Shown here in pieces: positions 43,733 to 52,546 of a stretch of DNA of 53,124 nucleotides. The stretch spans positions 142,477 to 195,600 of the forward strand of contig JAJRPM010000014.1 of assembly GCA_024280775.1 (NCBI GenBank), written 5' to 3'. The stretch is from Candidatus Zixiibacteriota bacterium. GTDB lineage: Bacteria > Zixibacteria > MSB-5A5 > GN15 > JACZUZ01. The notes below the pieces were generated by a model. The model was not told the DNA's origin. It saw nothing but the letters and a program-made list of their open reading frames with translations, and searched no databases. The position numbers and the translations under genes are program-made. The number at the start of each line of letters is the position of its first letter. Position 1 is the first letter of the stretch.

Positions 43733-43918
43733 CTAACCGTAAACCTCGGCCTGATTGCATTTGCAAACACCGAGAGTGTTTGTGCGATAGCGCACACCAG
43801 TTTCAGATTTGACGGCGCGAATCCATTTGACTCGGGTCTTGGCCTCGTTACACACCGGACACATATCGACGTGCTTTTTCTTCGAGGCCTTATCTGAGAA
43901 ACTTTGCTTCTTTGCCAT
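43733..43918 (-). CDS. Small zinc-finger protein of unknown function
   Basis: 61 residues, highly basic and rich in Lys at the start (MAKKQSFSDKASKKKHVDMC). Four Cys in a CxxC...CxC arrangement (Cys20, Cys23, Cys52, Cys54, in CPVC and CKC) suggest a structural zinc site. The layout is that of the small conserved zinc-ribbon proteins seen in Bacteroidota and other FCB genomes (from memory), with no known role; it is not ribosomal protein L33. It has its own strong terminator. No membrane segment. The nearest upstream gene is 154 bases away. Confidence 0.8.
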   Translation of the reverse strand: MAKKQSFSDKASKKKHVDMCPVCNEAKTRVKWIRAVKSETGVRYRTNTLGVCKCNQAEVYG

Positions 43919-44072
43919 AATACTTTAACTCCTAATGATTTCTTTCAAACTTCACCAAAGCTCCACAAAGAAACGTTACACGCAAATTGCTTCGCGCTAA
44001 GATAACGTCATTGCTTTTTAGGCTCTGGCAATACAGCAATACAGACTTAGAGCCGCGAATTCAGCATCAGAA

Positions 44073-44510
44073 TCAGCGGCCATCGGCCTCAAGTATAGTA
44101 ATTTCTTCAGATATGGCAAGCAGAAGCTCAAGGGCCTCGACCACAACTCGAATTCCTTGCAGAGTGTGGCTTTGTTGAGGGGCTGTTTCGCCGCCTTGCT
44201 CTCTAAGCTGAGAGCTGATAAGCTCAAGAAAGCCAGCGAGTTGCCTTCTCGCTTCGGTGTAGTTTTTATCACGCAGAGCCTTGAGACCTCGCGCGAAAGC
44301 CTTCTCGGCCACCGTCAGACGAGAATCGCTTTTGCCAGTGACAGACGCAATAATCCCGGTTTCAGCCGAATTGGGAAGAATCTCATTGGCAAGCGCCCCT
44401 CGCTCGGCAATCGAGGCAGAGACTTTCGCAAGGAGAGATTCCTGGGCATCCGAGAGAGCAGAATCTATTGCTCTAGCTGAGTCTGTATGAGCTTTGGTGT
44501 CGGTGGTCAT
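44073..44510 (-). CDS. Helical cytoplasmic protein of unknown function (third gene of the DUF4388 operon)
   Basis: 145 residues, almost entirely alpha-helical by inspection: ARAIDSALSDAQESLLAKVSAS, KAFARGLKALRDKNYTEARRQLAGFLELI and HTLQGIRVVVEALELLLAIS. The stretch LKALRDKNYTEARRQLAGFLELI is TPR-like. No signal peptide or membrane segment. It follows the 275-residue protein by 17 bases on the same strand, in the same operon as the DUF4388 protein. It has no named domain. A role as an adaptor or small effector of the DUF4388 protein is an inference. Confidence 0.7.
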   Translation of the reverse strand: MTTDTKAHTDSARAIDSALSDAQESLLAKVSASIAERGALANEILPNSAETGIIASVTGKSDSRLTVAEKAFARGLKALRDKNYTEARRQLAGFLELISSQLREQGGETAPQQSHTLQGIRVVVEALELLLAISEEITILEADGR

Positions 44511-44527
44511 AATAATTCAGATTCCAA

Positions 44528-45355
44528 TTAGCTCTTGGCAGAACCGCTTGTGAAACGCTTTTCGGCCTTGCGCAGACGCTCGGCATAGGGGGCCATGCGA
44601 AATCCCTCGATTTTCAAGAAGTAGATCAAAGAACCAGCCAGGTGCAAATACATCGGATCGGTTTTGGCTTCGGCATACTTAAGTATCTCATCGAGTTTGG
44701 TTAGCGCATGTTCACCGGTTTCGAATTCGCGGTAAAGCAAGTCCAACTCCGCCCAAACTTGTTCAGTGAACTTCTCGAACAGCCCGATGTCGGCATTCTC
44801 TCCCCTGCGACGCAGGACTACACGCCTGGGCGACACTTGCTCGACCGGCGCAGTCTTTGGGGTTTCCATTCTGCTGAGCTTAACGTCAGGCTTTACACTC
44901 TCTGAAACTATTTGTTCCTTGCCCTCGCTGATACTCGCAGCGCCGGAGCGCTCTTTCCAGGTAGCGAAGCGCTTGCGTAACTCGATAGCGCTATCGGTTT
45001 CGCTGGATGTAGCAACCTTAGTCTCGGAGCTTCTATCGGAACTACTTTGCAGTTCAAGTAACAATGATGAAATACGACGACGGTCCTGCTCGGACAGATT
45101 CGAGGATTCCGCCAGATCGCGATGACTGTTCATCCAGCGATCTATTTCAGCGCTATCGAAATTCCCCATCGCCGCTTCGCCTACAATGCGATCCAGCCAC
45201 TCAACTCCAGCGAGCGCCTCAATGCGAGTCGACTGCGAATCCGCATAGCGCTCCAAAAATGATTCTATCGCCACCCGACTCCCCTTGAGACGATTCAAGG
45301 TCTTGGCGGTATGGGCTTCCGGTGTTTGAGATACCTGTGTTTCATCAACTTTCAT
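44528..45355 (-). CDS. Cytoplasmic protein of unknown function (second gene of the DUF4388 operon)
   Basis: 275 residues. The N-terminal half is helical (LKGSRVAIESFLERYADSQ; IGEAAMGNF-like stretch VGEAAMGNFDSAEIDRWMNS). A low-complexity Ser/Thr/Glu/Lys linker (about 105-165) follows. The C-terminal part (GLFEKFTEQVWAELDLLYREFETG, LDEILKYAEAKTDPMYLHLAGSLIYFLKIEGFRM, YAERLRKAEKRF) looks like a second helical domain. Its start overlaps the DUF4388 gene stop by four bases (ATGA), so translation is coupled. I do not recognise the family. The C-terminal helical motif with repeated acidic/hydrophobic positions could be a docking module (inference). Confidence 0.7.
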   Translation of the reverse strand: MKVDETQVSQTPEAHTAKTLNRLKGSRVAIESFLERYADSQSTRIEALAGVEWLDRIVGEAAMGNFDSAEIDRWMNSHRDLAESSNLSEQDRRRISSLLLELQSSSDRSSETKVATSSETDSAIELRKRFATWKERSGAASISEGKEQIVSESVKPDVKLSRMETPKTAPVEQVSPRRVVLRRRGENADIGLFEKFTEQVWAELDLLYREFETGEHALTKLDEILKYAEAKTDPMYLHLAGSLIYFLKIEGFRMAPYAERLRKAEKRFTSGSAKS

Positions 45356-46485
45356 TCAGCGAACTCATTCCACATTTCCTGCTCATCAGATTGCTTCTTA
45401 GCTGGCGTTTTCTGTTCAGCTTTACTCTCGCCGCTAACACTCTCAGCGAGAATCTCAGTTAGCGGCTTATCACCAACCAAACGTGAGCTGGACTGTTTGC
45501 CAGTTGATACAGATGACGAGGGGGAGCCGCTTCCTTGCAAAAAATCTTCCATTAATCCGGCCAGACGAGTCATCATACTCTCCAACCTATCGGTCCCCCC
45601 CGTCAATGCTCCGGTATTCTCTTCGGTCGCAGTTCCGGTACTATCTGTCAATTCAGGTGTCAGACCGGCGGCGTTGTGTTTAAGCGTCGGGCAAATCAAT
45701 CCGGCCAGTTTCAACGCCGCAAGTTTCTTCAGTGTTTCAATCTCACTTAGATTGGAAATATCAATAATATCCCGGCTGTTACGTCGACCATCGATAAGAG
45801 CCAGCAAGTTCCATTCCTCAGGGCAAAGCGAAACATCGATATTATGCCCGTCGCCAACCTGAGAAATCGCCAGCGGGGTACTCATCGCCGGCAAAGTGTC
45901 ACGAAGATGATTCATTTCATCCAGACGTCTCAATCCTTCCAGGATTACATTCTCGGCGGATATCTCCACAGTAATCTCTTCCTGAGTCGGATATTGATCC
46001 TCATAGAATTTGAAAGAGCCGGTTTGCCATTTAATTAGCGAGTAGAGAAGCTCCTCAACTTGCGAGCGCACTACTTCCATGACATCCGCCCGGTCAATAT
46101 GTCCCATATCGATAAGAATCTGCCCGAGTCGTTCATTGGTTTCGGATTTTGACTGCTTGAGAACCGCTTGGTCGAGTTGCGCCTCGCTGATTTTGCCGCT
46201 GTCTTTGAGAAGTCTACCAATATGAAAAATCTGATGTGGTCCATAGCCATAGACAATGAGTCCATTATCGAAATAGACCATGACAATGTCATCCTCGCGC
46301 TGGATGCCAAGAGTGCCGCTCTTGCGCCCGGCGGCCAGTAGCTGAAAAATATCCGGCAATTTGAAATTCTCGATATTACCCTGCAAGTCCATAGCATTGG
46401 CTTTGGTATCTCCTGAGGATTGGGCAATAGGTTTGTCTTTGGGAGACGTGTATTTGTTCATCGACGGTTGCATGTTCTCGTGCAT
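45352..46485 (-). CDS. DUF4388/PATAN-domain protein
   Basis: About 378 residues. I start it at the ATG at 46485 (MHENMQPSMNKYTSPKDKPI), which has an AGGTGAG box just upstream; a frame 64 codons longer exists but its N-terminus looks unlike a protein. The recognisable part is the DUF4388 (PATAN) domain NIENFKLPDIFQLLAAGRKSGTLGIQ followed by FDNGLIVYGYGPH. A helical region follows (ISEAQLDQAVLKQSKSETNERLGQILI, ADVMEVVRSQVEELLYSLIKW, the type found in MshEN- and GSPII-like segments). DUF4388 proteins are known in Myxococcus-type motility and regulatory systems. Here it is the first gene of a coupled three-gene operon with two unknown proteins. Confidence 0.8.
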   Translation of the reverse strand: MHENMQPSMNKYTSPKDKPIAQSSGDTKANAMDLQGNIENFKLPDIFQLLAAGRKSGTLGIQREDDIVMVYFDNGLIVYGYGPHQIFHIGRLLKDSGKISEAQLDQAVLKQSKSETNERLGQILIDMGHIDRADVMEVVRSQVEELLYSLIKWQTGSFKFYEDQYPTQEEITVEISAENVILEGLRRLDEMNHLRDTLPAMSTPLAISQVGDGHNIDVSLCPEEWNLLALIDGRRNSRDIIDISNLSEIETLKKLAALKLAGLICPTLKHNAAGLTPELTDSTGTATEENTGALTGGTDRLESMMTRLAGLMEDFLQGSGSPSSSVSTGKQSSSRLVGDKPLTEILAESVSGESKAEQKTPAKKQSDEQEMWNEFAE

Positions 46486-46820
46486 TTTCTCACCTGTAGC
46501 TAAATTGTCTCCGGCTCGGCCAAATAGCCGATTTCGCTGGAGCGTACATATTGCAAGAGTAACAATTTTCGCTAGCGCTTGAAAAGTATAAAATCCGCTT
46601 TGTGACCACAAAAATGCCAGGCGCATCGTTGGCGCCATGCTCTTGGCCTCACAAATCGTATGAATACTGCCAACCACGCTGAATTTGCGCCCTCACCTGC
46701 CGATAATCTTGTTGTGGCGTGGGAATTGATAAAACTCGTATCTTTCAACCATGCTGAAAACTGGTTCCTACTATAATTCAGTTCCTTAAGAAAGTGCGCT
46801 AACTAGCTGACCAATAAATC
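46486..46820. other. 335-bp divergent intergenic region
   Basis: Contains the promoters of the minus-strand DUF4388 operon and the plus-strand CapK-like gene. A TATAAT hexamer (46774-46779) stands 41 bases before the plus-strand ATG, without a good -35 at the right spacing. The extended frame of the minus-strand gene reaches across much of the region but I consider it noncoding. No hairpin stands out. Confidence 0.5.
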
Positions 46821-48221
46821 ATGCCATCCCTCAAGAAAATCATCCGCAACGCAGGCAAACAGCTGACTCGATTTGTAGACCCGGCTTTAATCTACGGCCC
46901 GGCCTATCGGCGTTTGCGAGACTCGTTGAAGTCCGAGAGTTTTTCTAGTGAAGTTGAGCTTGAATCTTTTGAGCGGGCTCAATTATCGCAATTGCTCAAC
47001 AGGGTAACAGCCGAGACCGCGTTTTTCCGCGATGAATCAGTTTTCCCGAAAAACTGGCGCAGAAAAGATCCGCGCGAGGTATTGCTCGAATTGCCGCTAA
47101 TCAGCAAGGAGATGATGCAGGAGGATGTGCGTCGTTTTACGCTCGATACAGTACCGGAGAACGAGCTTGAATATGTCACAACCGGCGGCTCCACGGCGCT
47201 GCCTTTTGGGTTTTATGATCGCAAAGGAATTTCACGCGCTATAGAAACCGCCTTTATTCATCATCTTTGGAGCCAACACGGATTCTCCAGCCTGAGCAAG
47301 AGCGCTGTGATCCGCGGCGCAGTTATCAGCACAGAGAAAAGTCCAAAACTGTGGCGCTATGAGCCATTCCAGCGAGCGCTTACAATTTCTTCTTATCATC
47401 TGCAAGGCTCTGACATAGAAGCAATATACCACAAGCTAAGAAGTTCGAAACTGCCATATCTTCAAGCTTACCCTTCAGCGGCAAATATGCTGGCGGCCTA
47501 TATCGAAGAAACTTCGCAAGCCCCATTGCCACACTTGAAAGCAATTTTCTTAGGCTCGGAAACTCTCCCGCTTTGGCAACGTCAGCGCATTGAACGCGCA
47601 TTCTCAGCGCCGGTATATAGCTGGTATGGCCACGCCGAAAAGGCGGTGTTGGCCGGTGAGGCGCTCGGTTCGGCTAATCTACATATATTGCCACGCTACG
47701 GATATGCGTATTTGCGCGATGATGACGGCTCATTGATTACCAAGCCAGGTGTTGCCGGTGAAATCATTGCTACCGGCTTCACCAATCAAGCCACTCAATT
47801 CGTAAACTACCGCACTGGTGATATTGGAGTATGGGCTGAAAGTGACTTTGAGCTAATGGGCGCCAAATTCACACGAACTCTCGAGCGCGTAGAAGGACGC
47901 AAACAGGAGTTGGCGATTACCGCGCAGGGACGCAAAATCTCGATGTGCGCTATTAACATGCACTCAAATATCTTTGATGCGGTTAAACAATTTCGTTTTG
48001 TTCAAAACAAGCGCGGCGAGATTAGTATGGAGATAGTTCGCAAACGTGAATATACCGTCGAGCATGAAGCGGAAATCAAATCAGGAGTCGGAGAGAAATT
48101 CGGCGCTGATATGCAATTGGAGTTGCGCTATGTGGATTCTCTGCCACGCACAAAATCCGGCAAAGCGCGATTTCTAATACAGAACCTCGACCTAACAGAG
48201 ATAGAAAACAAAAGCAACTAA
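46821..48221 (+). CDS. CapK/PaaK-like adenylate-forming enzyme
   Basis: 466 residues resembling phenylacetate-CoA ligase/CapK proteins, acyl-adenylating enzymes that activate a carboxylate for transfer to a glycan or CoA. Visible: the early phosphate-binding loop VTTGGSTALPFGFY (the Gly/Ser/Thr-rich P-loop, about 118-131), LPYLQAYPSAANMLA, the mid-protein FLGSETLPLWQRQRIERAF, the A5-like YSWYGHAEKAVLAGE, NYRTGDIGVW and LERVEGRKQE, and the C-terminal TKSGKARFLIQ with the catalytic Lys region. CapK-type homologues are often found in polysaccharide loci. The gene is followed at 16 bases by a DUF362 gene and then by MurJ- and CDP-alcohol-transferase-type genes. Confidence 0.8.
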   Translation: MPSLKKIIRNAGKQLTRFVDPALIYGPAYRRLRDSLKSESFSSEVELESFERAQLSQLLNRVTAETAFFRDESVFPKNWRRKDPREVLLELPLISKEMMQEDVRRFTLDTVPENELEYVTTGGSTALPFGFYDRKGISRAIETAFIHHLWSQHGFSSLSKSAVIRGAVISTEKSPKLWRYEPFQRALTISSYHLQGSDIEAIYHKLRSSKLPYLQAYPSAANMLAAYIEETSQAPLPHLKAIFLGSETLPLWQRQRIERAFSAPVYSWYGHAEKAVLAGEALGSANLHILPRYGYAYLRDDDGSLITKPGVAGEIIATGFTNQATQFVNYRTGDIGVWAESDFELMGAKFTRTLERVEGRKQELAITAQGRKISMCAINMHSNIFDAVKQFRFVQNKRGEISMEIVRKREYTVEHEAEIKSGVGEKFGADMQLELRYVDSLPRTKSGKARFLIQNLDLTEIENKSN

Positions 48222-48237
48222 GGCCTCTTCTGCTAAT

Positions 48238-49833
48238 ATGAACACACCAAACAACAACAGCGCCAACTGCGAACATTCTGTCGGAGTAGCGATTGATAGC
48301 GCCACTCAATACAACAACACCGCTCCGTTTCATCCGCATACGGCATACCCGGAATACCAATTCGAAAAGATTACAGCTTCGGATACACCAGATGCCTACG
48401 AAATGGTGCGTGAGTCACTAAGAGCGCTGGGACTTGATGCAGACAACTATGGTTCAGAATCATGGAATCCGCTCGGTGAAGTGATTAAGCCGGGTGACAA
48501 AGTAGTTATCAAACCCAATTGGGTGTTGGATAACCATCCGCGTAACCTGGATGTTTTCTCAGTGATTACCCACCCATCGGTGATTCGGGCTACAATTGAC
48601 TACGTCCTTATCGCTTTACAGGGAAATGGTACAGTTACAGTATGTGACGCTCCTCAAGCCGAATGCAACTTTGCGCGCCTGCAGGCATTATCGCAAATAG
48701 CGGAGCTACTGGATTTCTATGTCCAACAGAAAAAGTCACATCCCGAACAGCTCATCCCGAGGTTCCTGGATTTGCGGAAGATTCAATACTTAATGGATAG
48801 TGATGGTTATCTCAAAGATGACGGCAGAGAAAAGCTCGCAGGTGATCCAGCGGGTTACCGACTGGTCAATCTTGCGCAGGATTCTCTGCTCTATGATTTG
48901 GATAATCTTGAGAATCTGTATGGCGCAGACTATGACCGAAGTTTCACCGCTGAACATCATCAGGGCGACAGACAAGAGTATCTAGTTAGTGGCACAGTTC
49001 TTGGCGCTGATGTAGTGATTTCTTTGCCAAAGATGAAATCCCACAAGAAAACCGGTGTGACACTCAACCTAAAAAATCTAGTCGGCATCAATGGTGATAA
49101 GAACTATCTCACACATTTCAGGGTGGGCGCATCAAATGCCGGTGGTGATGAATACCCCGGAACTATGGCCGGTAAGCAGAAGCTTACTCTTAGAGGTCAG
49201 CGTTTTCTAATTGACCGATTGCTGACAAAGCCGAATCGCCTGTCAGTCGGATTGTTTAATGTCATCAGTAAAACCTACCGTAAGATTCGTGACACCGGAA
49301 GTATGTACTTAACTCCAACTATTCGCCTGGGTGACTGGCATGGAAACGACACCGCCTGGCGCATGGTAGTTGACCTTAATCGAATTCTGTTTCTGGCAGA
49401 TAGTGACGGAGTGATGCGCGAAACTCCTCAGCGTAGATATTTTTCAATTGTTGATGGAATTCTAGCTGGTGACGGTGATGGACCTCTTGATCCAACTCCT
49501 AAACCTGTTGGAATTATTCTATCAGGTTTTTCTCCCACACCTGTCGATTTGGTTGGAACATACCTGATGGGCTTCGACTACCGTCGCTTGCGCCTCTATG
49601 ATTACATAGTAGGAGAGAGAAGTGACAGCCGCACGCTTCCCTATGCGGTTGCCGATATTCAGAAGCTAAAGGTTGGATTCAAAGAGTCACAAACCAGCTA
49701 TCAGGATTTCTGCAAAAAGCAGGCGCCGCTCGGTTTCAAACCCCATTATGGCTGGAAAAACCGTGTCGAGCTCAATACAACTGATAGCGCAACTGTCACA
49801 TCAGATACTAAGCTGGCTTCATCAATCAAATAA
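48238..49833 (+). CDS. DUF362-family protein
   Basis: 531 residues, with no signal peptide. The recognisable DUF362 signatures are VIKPNWVLDNHPRNLDVFSVITHPSVIR (about 95-122) and DVVISLPKMKSHKKTGVTLNLKNLVGING (about 257-285). The family is found in some anaerobes and archaea, often beside ferredoxins or in surface-lipid loci, and has no settled biochemical activity. No ferredoxin Cys motif is present, so this member is the long form without an iron-sulfur domain. It follows the CapK-like gene by 16 bases and precedes the MurJ-type gene by 29. That tight spacing places it in the envelope-lipid operon. The reaction is unknown. Confidence 0.85.
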   Translation: MNTPNNNSANCEHSVGVAIDSATQYNNTAPFHPHTAYPEYQFEKITASDTPDAYEMVRESLRALGLDADNYGSESWNPLGEVIKPGDKVVIKPNWVLDNHPRNLDVFSVITHPSVIRATIDYVLIALQGNGTVTVCDAPQAECNFARLQALSQIAELLDFYVQQKKSHPEQLIPRFLDLRKIQYLMDSDGYLKDDGREKLAGDPAGYRLVNLAQDSLLYDLDNLENLYGADYDRSFTAEHHQGDRQEYLVSGTVLGADVVISLPKMKSHKKTGVTLNLKNLVGINGDKNYLTHFRVGASNAGGDEYPGTMAGKQKLTLRGQRFLIDRLLTKPNRLSVGLFNVISKTYRKIRDTGSMYLTPTIRLGDWHGNDTAWRMVVDLNRILFLADSDGVMRETPQRRYFSIVDGILAGDGDGPLDPTPKPVGIILSGFSPTPVDLVGTYLMGFDYRRLRLYDYIVGERSDSRTLPYAVADIQKLKVGFKESQTSYQDFCKKQAPLGFKPHYGWKNRVELNTTDSATVTSDTKLASSIK

Positions 49834-49862
49834 CCTTCTTGTAAACCGAATAAATAACTCCG

Positions 49863-51506
49863 ATGAAACAGCGAATCGCAAGAAATACTTTCACTGTCTT
49901 CTCTGCGAATATTCTGCAAGCGGCGCTGGGGTTTTCTGTCTCGGCGTTTATTGCGGCTACCTTTGGTAGCGCAGGCGAGGTCGACGCATTCTTTATCGCC
50001 GCTCCCTTGCCTATTCTTATTGGACAATTCACTCTATCGGTGTCACTAGTTGGAGTAATGCCCCACTATCAACGCCTCTGCGAGCTACAAGGACGTGATA
50101 AAGCTCTAAGAGAAATTGCGCCCCTATTCTGGACCTGGAGTTTGATAGCCTTGTTCATCGGAGCGCTTGGATTTTTCGCAACCGAACCTATCGCACAGGC
50201 GCTAGCTCCGGGGTTTGACGCCGAACGACTTACACTATTGGTCAAATACCTACGCTGGGCAATGCTGGCAACACCATTCATCTCAGCGGCGGGATTCTTG
50301 CAAGCGCTAGAAAACGCCGATGGACATTTCTTTCGCCCGGCTTTTGCAAGACCGCTAATAACAGCCTTTGCGCTAGGCTCTTTGGTGACACTGTTCTCAG
50401 ATTCAGGACTTGAACCATTCTTTATTGGACTATTCGCCGGAGCGCTTTTGACTTCAATTTGGCAATTCATCGAAGTTCGCTCTTTTGGCGCTTTCCCTTT
50501 TTCAACTCGCGGGGTCAGCAAAGTTTGGCAGTCGGTGCGCTCTGCGGCGCTCTCGATGGCTTTTGCCCGCGGGATGGGTCAGAGCGCTGAACTTGCATTG
50601 CAAGTAATAGCCTCACTTGCCGCCGCAGGCGTAGTGGCGACTTATGGCTTCAGTTTCAAAATTGCAGCTATCCCGCTGATGCTCTCAGTTTCGATGGCGC
50701 TGGCATTGTTTCCTGCGCAATCGGCCGCCTATGCCAAAGATGACCCGGCTGAATCAATGCGCATCCTTTGGCGAGGTGTAAACGCCCTGACTATTCTCGG
50801 CGCCTTTTTCGGAGGATTCTTTTTCATCTGGGCTGAACCTTTGGTGATTCTGCTTTATGAACGCGGAGATTTCAATCCGGCTCTGACAATCGAAGTAGCG
50901 CGGACTATCCGCATTTTTTCATTGGGGCTAATAGTAATCTCGGCCAACAACGCAATCGCCAACGGGTTCTGGGCCGCCAAGCGCATGAAAGAGCGAATTG
51001 TACTTGAAGCCATTGCGATAGGAATTCTGCTACTCGTTGCGGCCTTGACCATCAAAGATTTCGGTCCGGCTGGCCTAGCAGGAGCCTATGTCGCCGAGTT
51101 CACCTTTCTATTTTTCGTGGGACTTTGGCGTCTAGAGAAGACCGAGGGAGCAGCTGGCAAGCATATCAAAGCTTATCTATCACGGCTCTCGACCTTTGCC
51201 CGGGTTGTGGTAATCAGCGGGATCTGCGTGACTGCCGGAGTCATACTGTTGCCAGACAATGAGTTATTCCGCAACTTGAGTTACCCGGAAAGAATCGGCC
51301 TGATTGGTGTTGGCGGGGTCGGGTTCAGTATTGTGTACTTTGGGGGTCTATTTGCCCTCAGGATAGAAGAAATCCAGAGTTTATTACAAAAAGTCCTCGG
51401 TTTCATTGCCAACAGAAGAGCCTCTACAAATGCGCCAGAGATGCAACCTACTCCCACCGATAAACCGACAAGTCTCGAAGAGCCACAAACTATTGGCAAA
51501 GAGTAA
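49863..51506 (+). CDS. MurJ/MVF-family lipid flippase
   Basis: 547 residues with about fourteen membrane segments in the MVF (MviN/MurJ) arrangement. Start: NTFTVFSANILQAALGFSVSAFIAATFG, followed by the GSAGEVDAFFIAAPLP motif that marks the family. Loop features such as LAPGFDAERLTLLVKYLRWAM and LLYERGDFN (the ERGxF motif) also fit. MurJ proteins flip lipid II; paralogues flip other undecaprenyl- or glycan-linked lipids. With a CapK-like enzyme and a CDP-alcohol transferase beside it, this may serve a separate surface-lipid pathway rather than peptidoglycan (inference). The C-terminal 50 residues are a soluble, Thr/Pro-rich tail. Confidence 0.88.
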   Translation: MKQRIARNTFTVFSANILQAALGFSVSAFIAATFGSAGEVDAFFIAAPLPILIGQFTLSVSLVGVMPHYQRLCELQGRDKALREIAPLFWTWSLIALFIGALGFFATEPIAQALAPGFDAERLTLLVKYLRWAMLATPFISAAGFLQALENADGHFFRPAFARPLITAFALGSLVTLFSDSGLEPFFIGLFAGALLTSIWQFIEVRSFGAFPFSTRGVSKVWQSVRSAALSMAFARGMGQSAELALQVIASLAAAGVVATYGFSFKIAAIPLMLSVSMALALFPAQSAAYAKDDPAESMRILWRGVNALTILGAFFGGFFFIWAEPLVILLYERGDFNPALTIEVARTIRIFSLGLIVISANNAIANGFWAAKRMKERIVLEAIAIGILLLVAALTIKDFGPAGLAGAYVAEFTFLFFVGLWRLEKTEGAAGKHIKAYLSRLSTFARVVVISGICVTAGVILLPDNELFRNLSYPERIGLIGVGGVGFSIVYFGGLFALRIEEIQSLLQKVLGFIANRRASTNAPEMQPTPTDKPTSLEEPQTIGKE

Positions 51507-51681
51507 CTTGCTTCCTTTTTCGCTTCATTCTTTGAACGAAACCACCGTTTGGCTTGACAATCTATCTGAGCTTCGTACGCTGTATTTTCACCGATTGTTT
51601 ACATCAATTACGTCGGCGTATTCGAGATATTGTGCTATTATGTGATGCGTTGGATTTGCATCAAAATCTATCAGCAAGAAA

Positions 51682-52443
51682 ATGAGCAAGACCAGTCCGA
51701 TAAAGAAGAAAGATGAGCCTGGACGCGATGATTCTTCGCGACAGGGAGACATCTTTTCAGCCACCGAATCTCAACCCTCACCGAACCCGATTTTGAACCC
51801 GCAAACACCAGAGCAGAAACAACCTACCCTCAATCAAAAAAAGCGGAGCATGTATGAAGAGCGCTCGCTGTTTTTGGGGCATATTTGTCTGAAGCTCGGA
51901 TTGACTCCGAATTTTATCACGGGCGTTTCGTTCTTGATATCGATTGCCGCCGGTGTGCTTTTCTGGAAAGGGATGTTGCTCTGGGGAGTGGCGTTTATGG
52001 CGCTGACTGCTTTTACCGATATGCTCGATGGTTCCACCGCTCGCGCTGGAAATATGGGTACTACTTTTGGCGGGATTCTGGATCACGTATCCGATCGTTA
52101 TGGTGAGTTCTTTATACTCGCCGGAATCTCAATGTCCGGACTTTCGCATGACACAGTCCACCCCGGCTGGGCTATGGCCGCGTTGTTTTCAATGCTAATC
52201 GCCTCCTACACTCGCGCAGTAGCCGAATCAATGGGCAAACTAGAAAATTGCGCAGTAGGAATCATGGGCCGTCTTGAGAAGTTCATACTAATAATGATAG
52301 GCGCTGGCTTAGAGCATTATTTCCCCAATCAGCGCTACCTGGAAATTGCATTGATAATAGTCACTGCCGCATCCCTGATAACCGCCATCCAGCGCATGGT
52401 TTTCACCAAACGAGCGCTGGAAAAACGCGAAGGCAAGATGTAA
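51682..52443 (+). CDS. CDP-alcohol phosphatidyltransferase
   Basis: 253 residues. The first 57 are a hydrophilic Ser/Pro/Gln-rich extension, then comes the membrane-embedded domain with about six segments. The family motif DxxDGxxARx8GxxxDxxxD is complete: Asp113, Asp116, Gly117, Ala120, Arg121, Gly130, Asp134, Asp138 (DMLDGSTARAGNMGTTFGG). It transfers a phosphatidyl or phospho-alcohol group from a CDP-activated donor to an alcohol acceptor, for example phosphatidylglycerol-phosphate, archaetidylserine/inositol or phosphatidylinositol-type synthases. The substrate is unclear. It is 175 bases downstream of the flippase gene. It is the last plus-strand gene before the RAYT element. Confidence 0.92.
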   Translation: MSKTSPIKKKDEPGRDDSSRQGDIFSATESQPSPNPILNPQTPEQKQPTLNQKKRSMYEERSLFLGHICLKLGLTPNFITGVSFLISIAAGVLFWKGMLLWGVAFMALTAFTDMLDGSTARAGNMGTTFGGILDHVSDRYGEFFILAGISMSGLSHDTVHPGWAMAALFSMLIASYTRAVAESMGKLENCAVGIMGRLEKFILIMIGAGLEHYFPNQRYLEIALIIVTAASLITAIQRMVFTKRALEKREGKM

Positions 52444-52459
52444 GACAACCTCGGAAAAA

Positions 52460-52541
52460 GTAGGGGCAGGGTCTCCCTGCCCGTCTTCATATTCAAACAA
52501 CATACTTGACGGAAAAAGGGCGCCGAAACGACGCCCCTACG
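52460..52541. repeat. REP doublet A, upstream of the RAYT gene
   Basis: 82 bases starting GTAGGGGC and ending GCCCCTACG. Inner hairpins: GGGCAGGG-TCT-CCCTGCCC and GGGCG...CGCCC. It is five bases before the RAYT start. The first 29 bases recur exactly at 53096-53124, and an 81-base variant lies inside the RAYT gene. Confidence 0.9.
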
Positions 52542-52546
52542 AAGCA

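Noticed and set aside
46486-46677. 64-codon upstream extension of the DUF4388 protein
   Set aside because: The residues do not look like a protein N-terminus or a clean signal peptide, and a good ribosome-binding site precedes the ATG at 46485.
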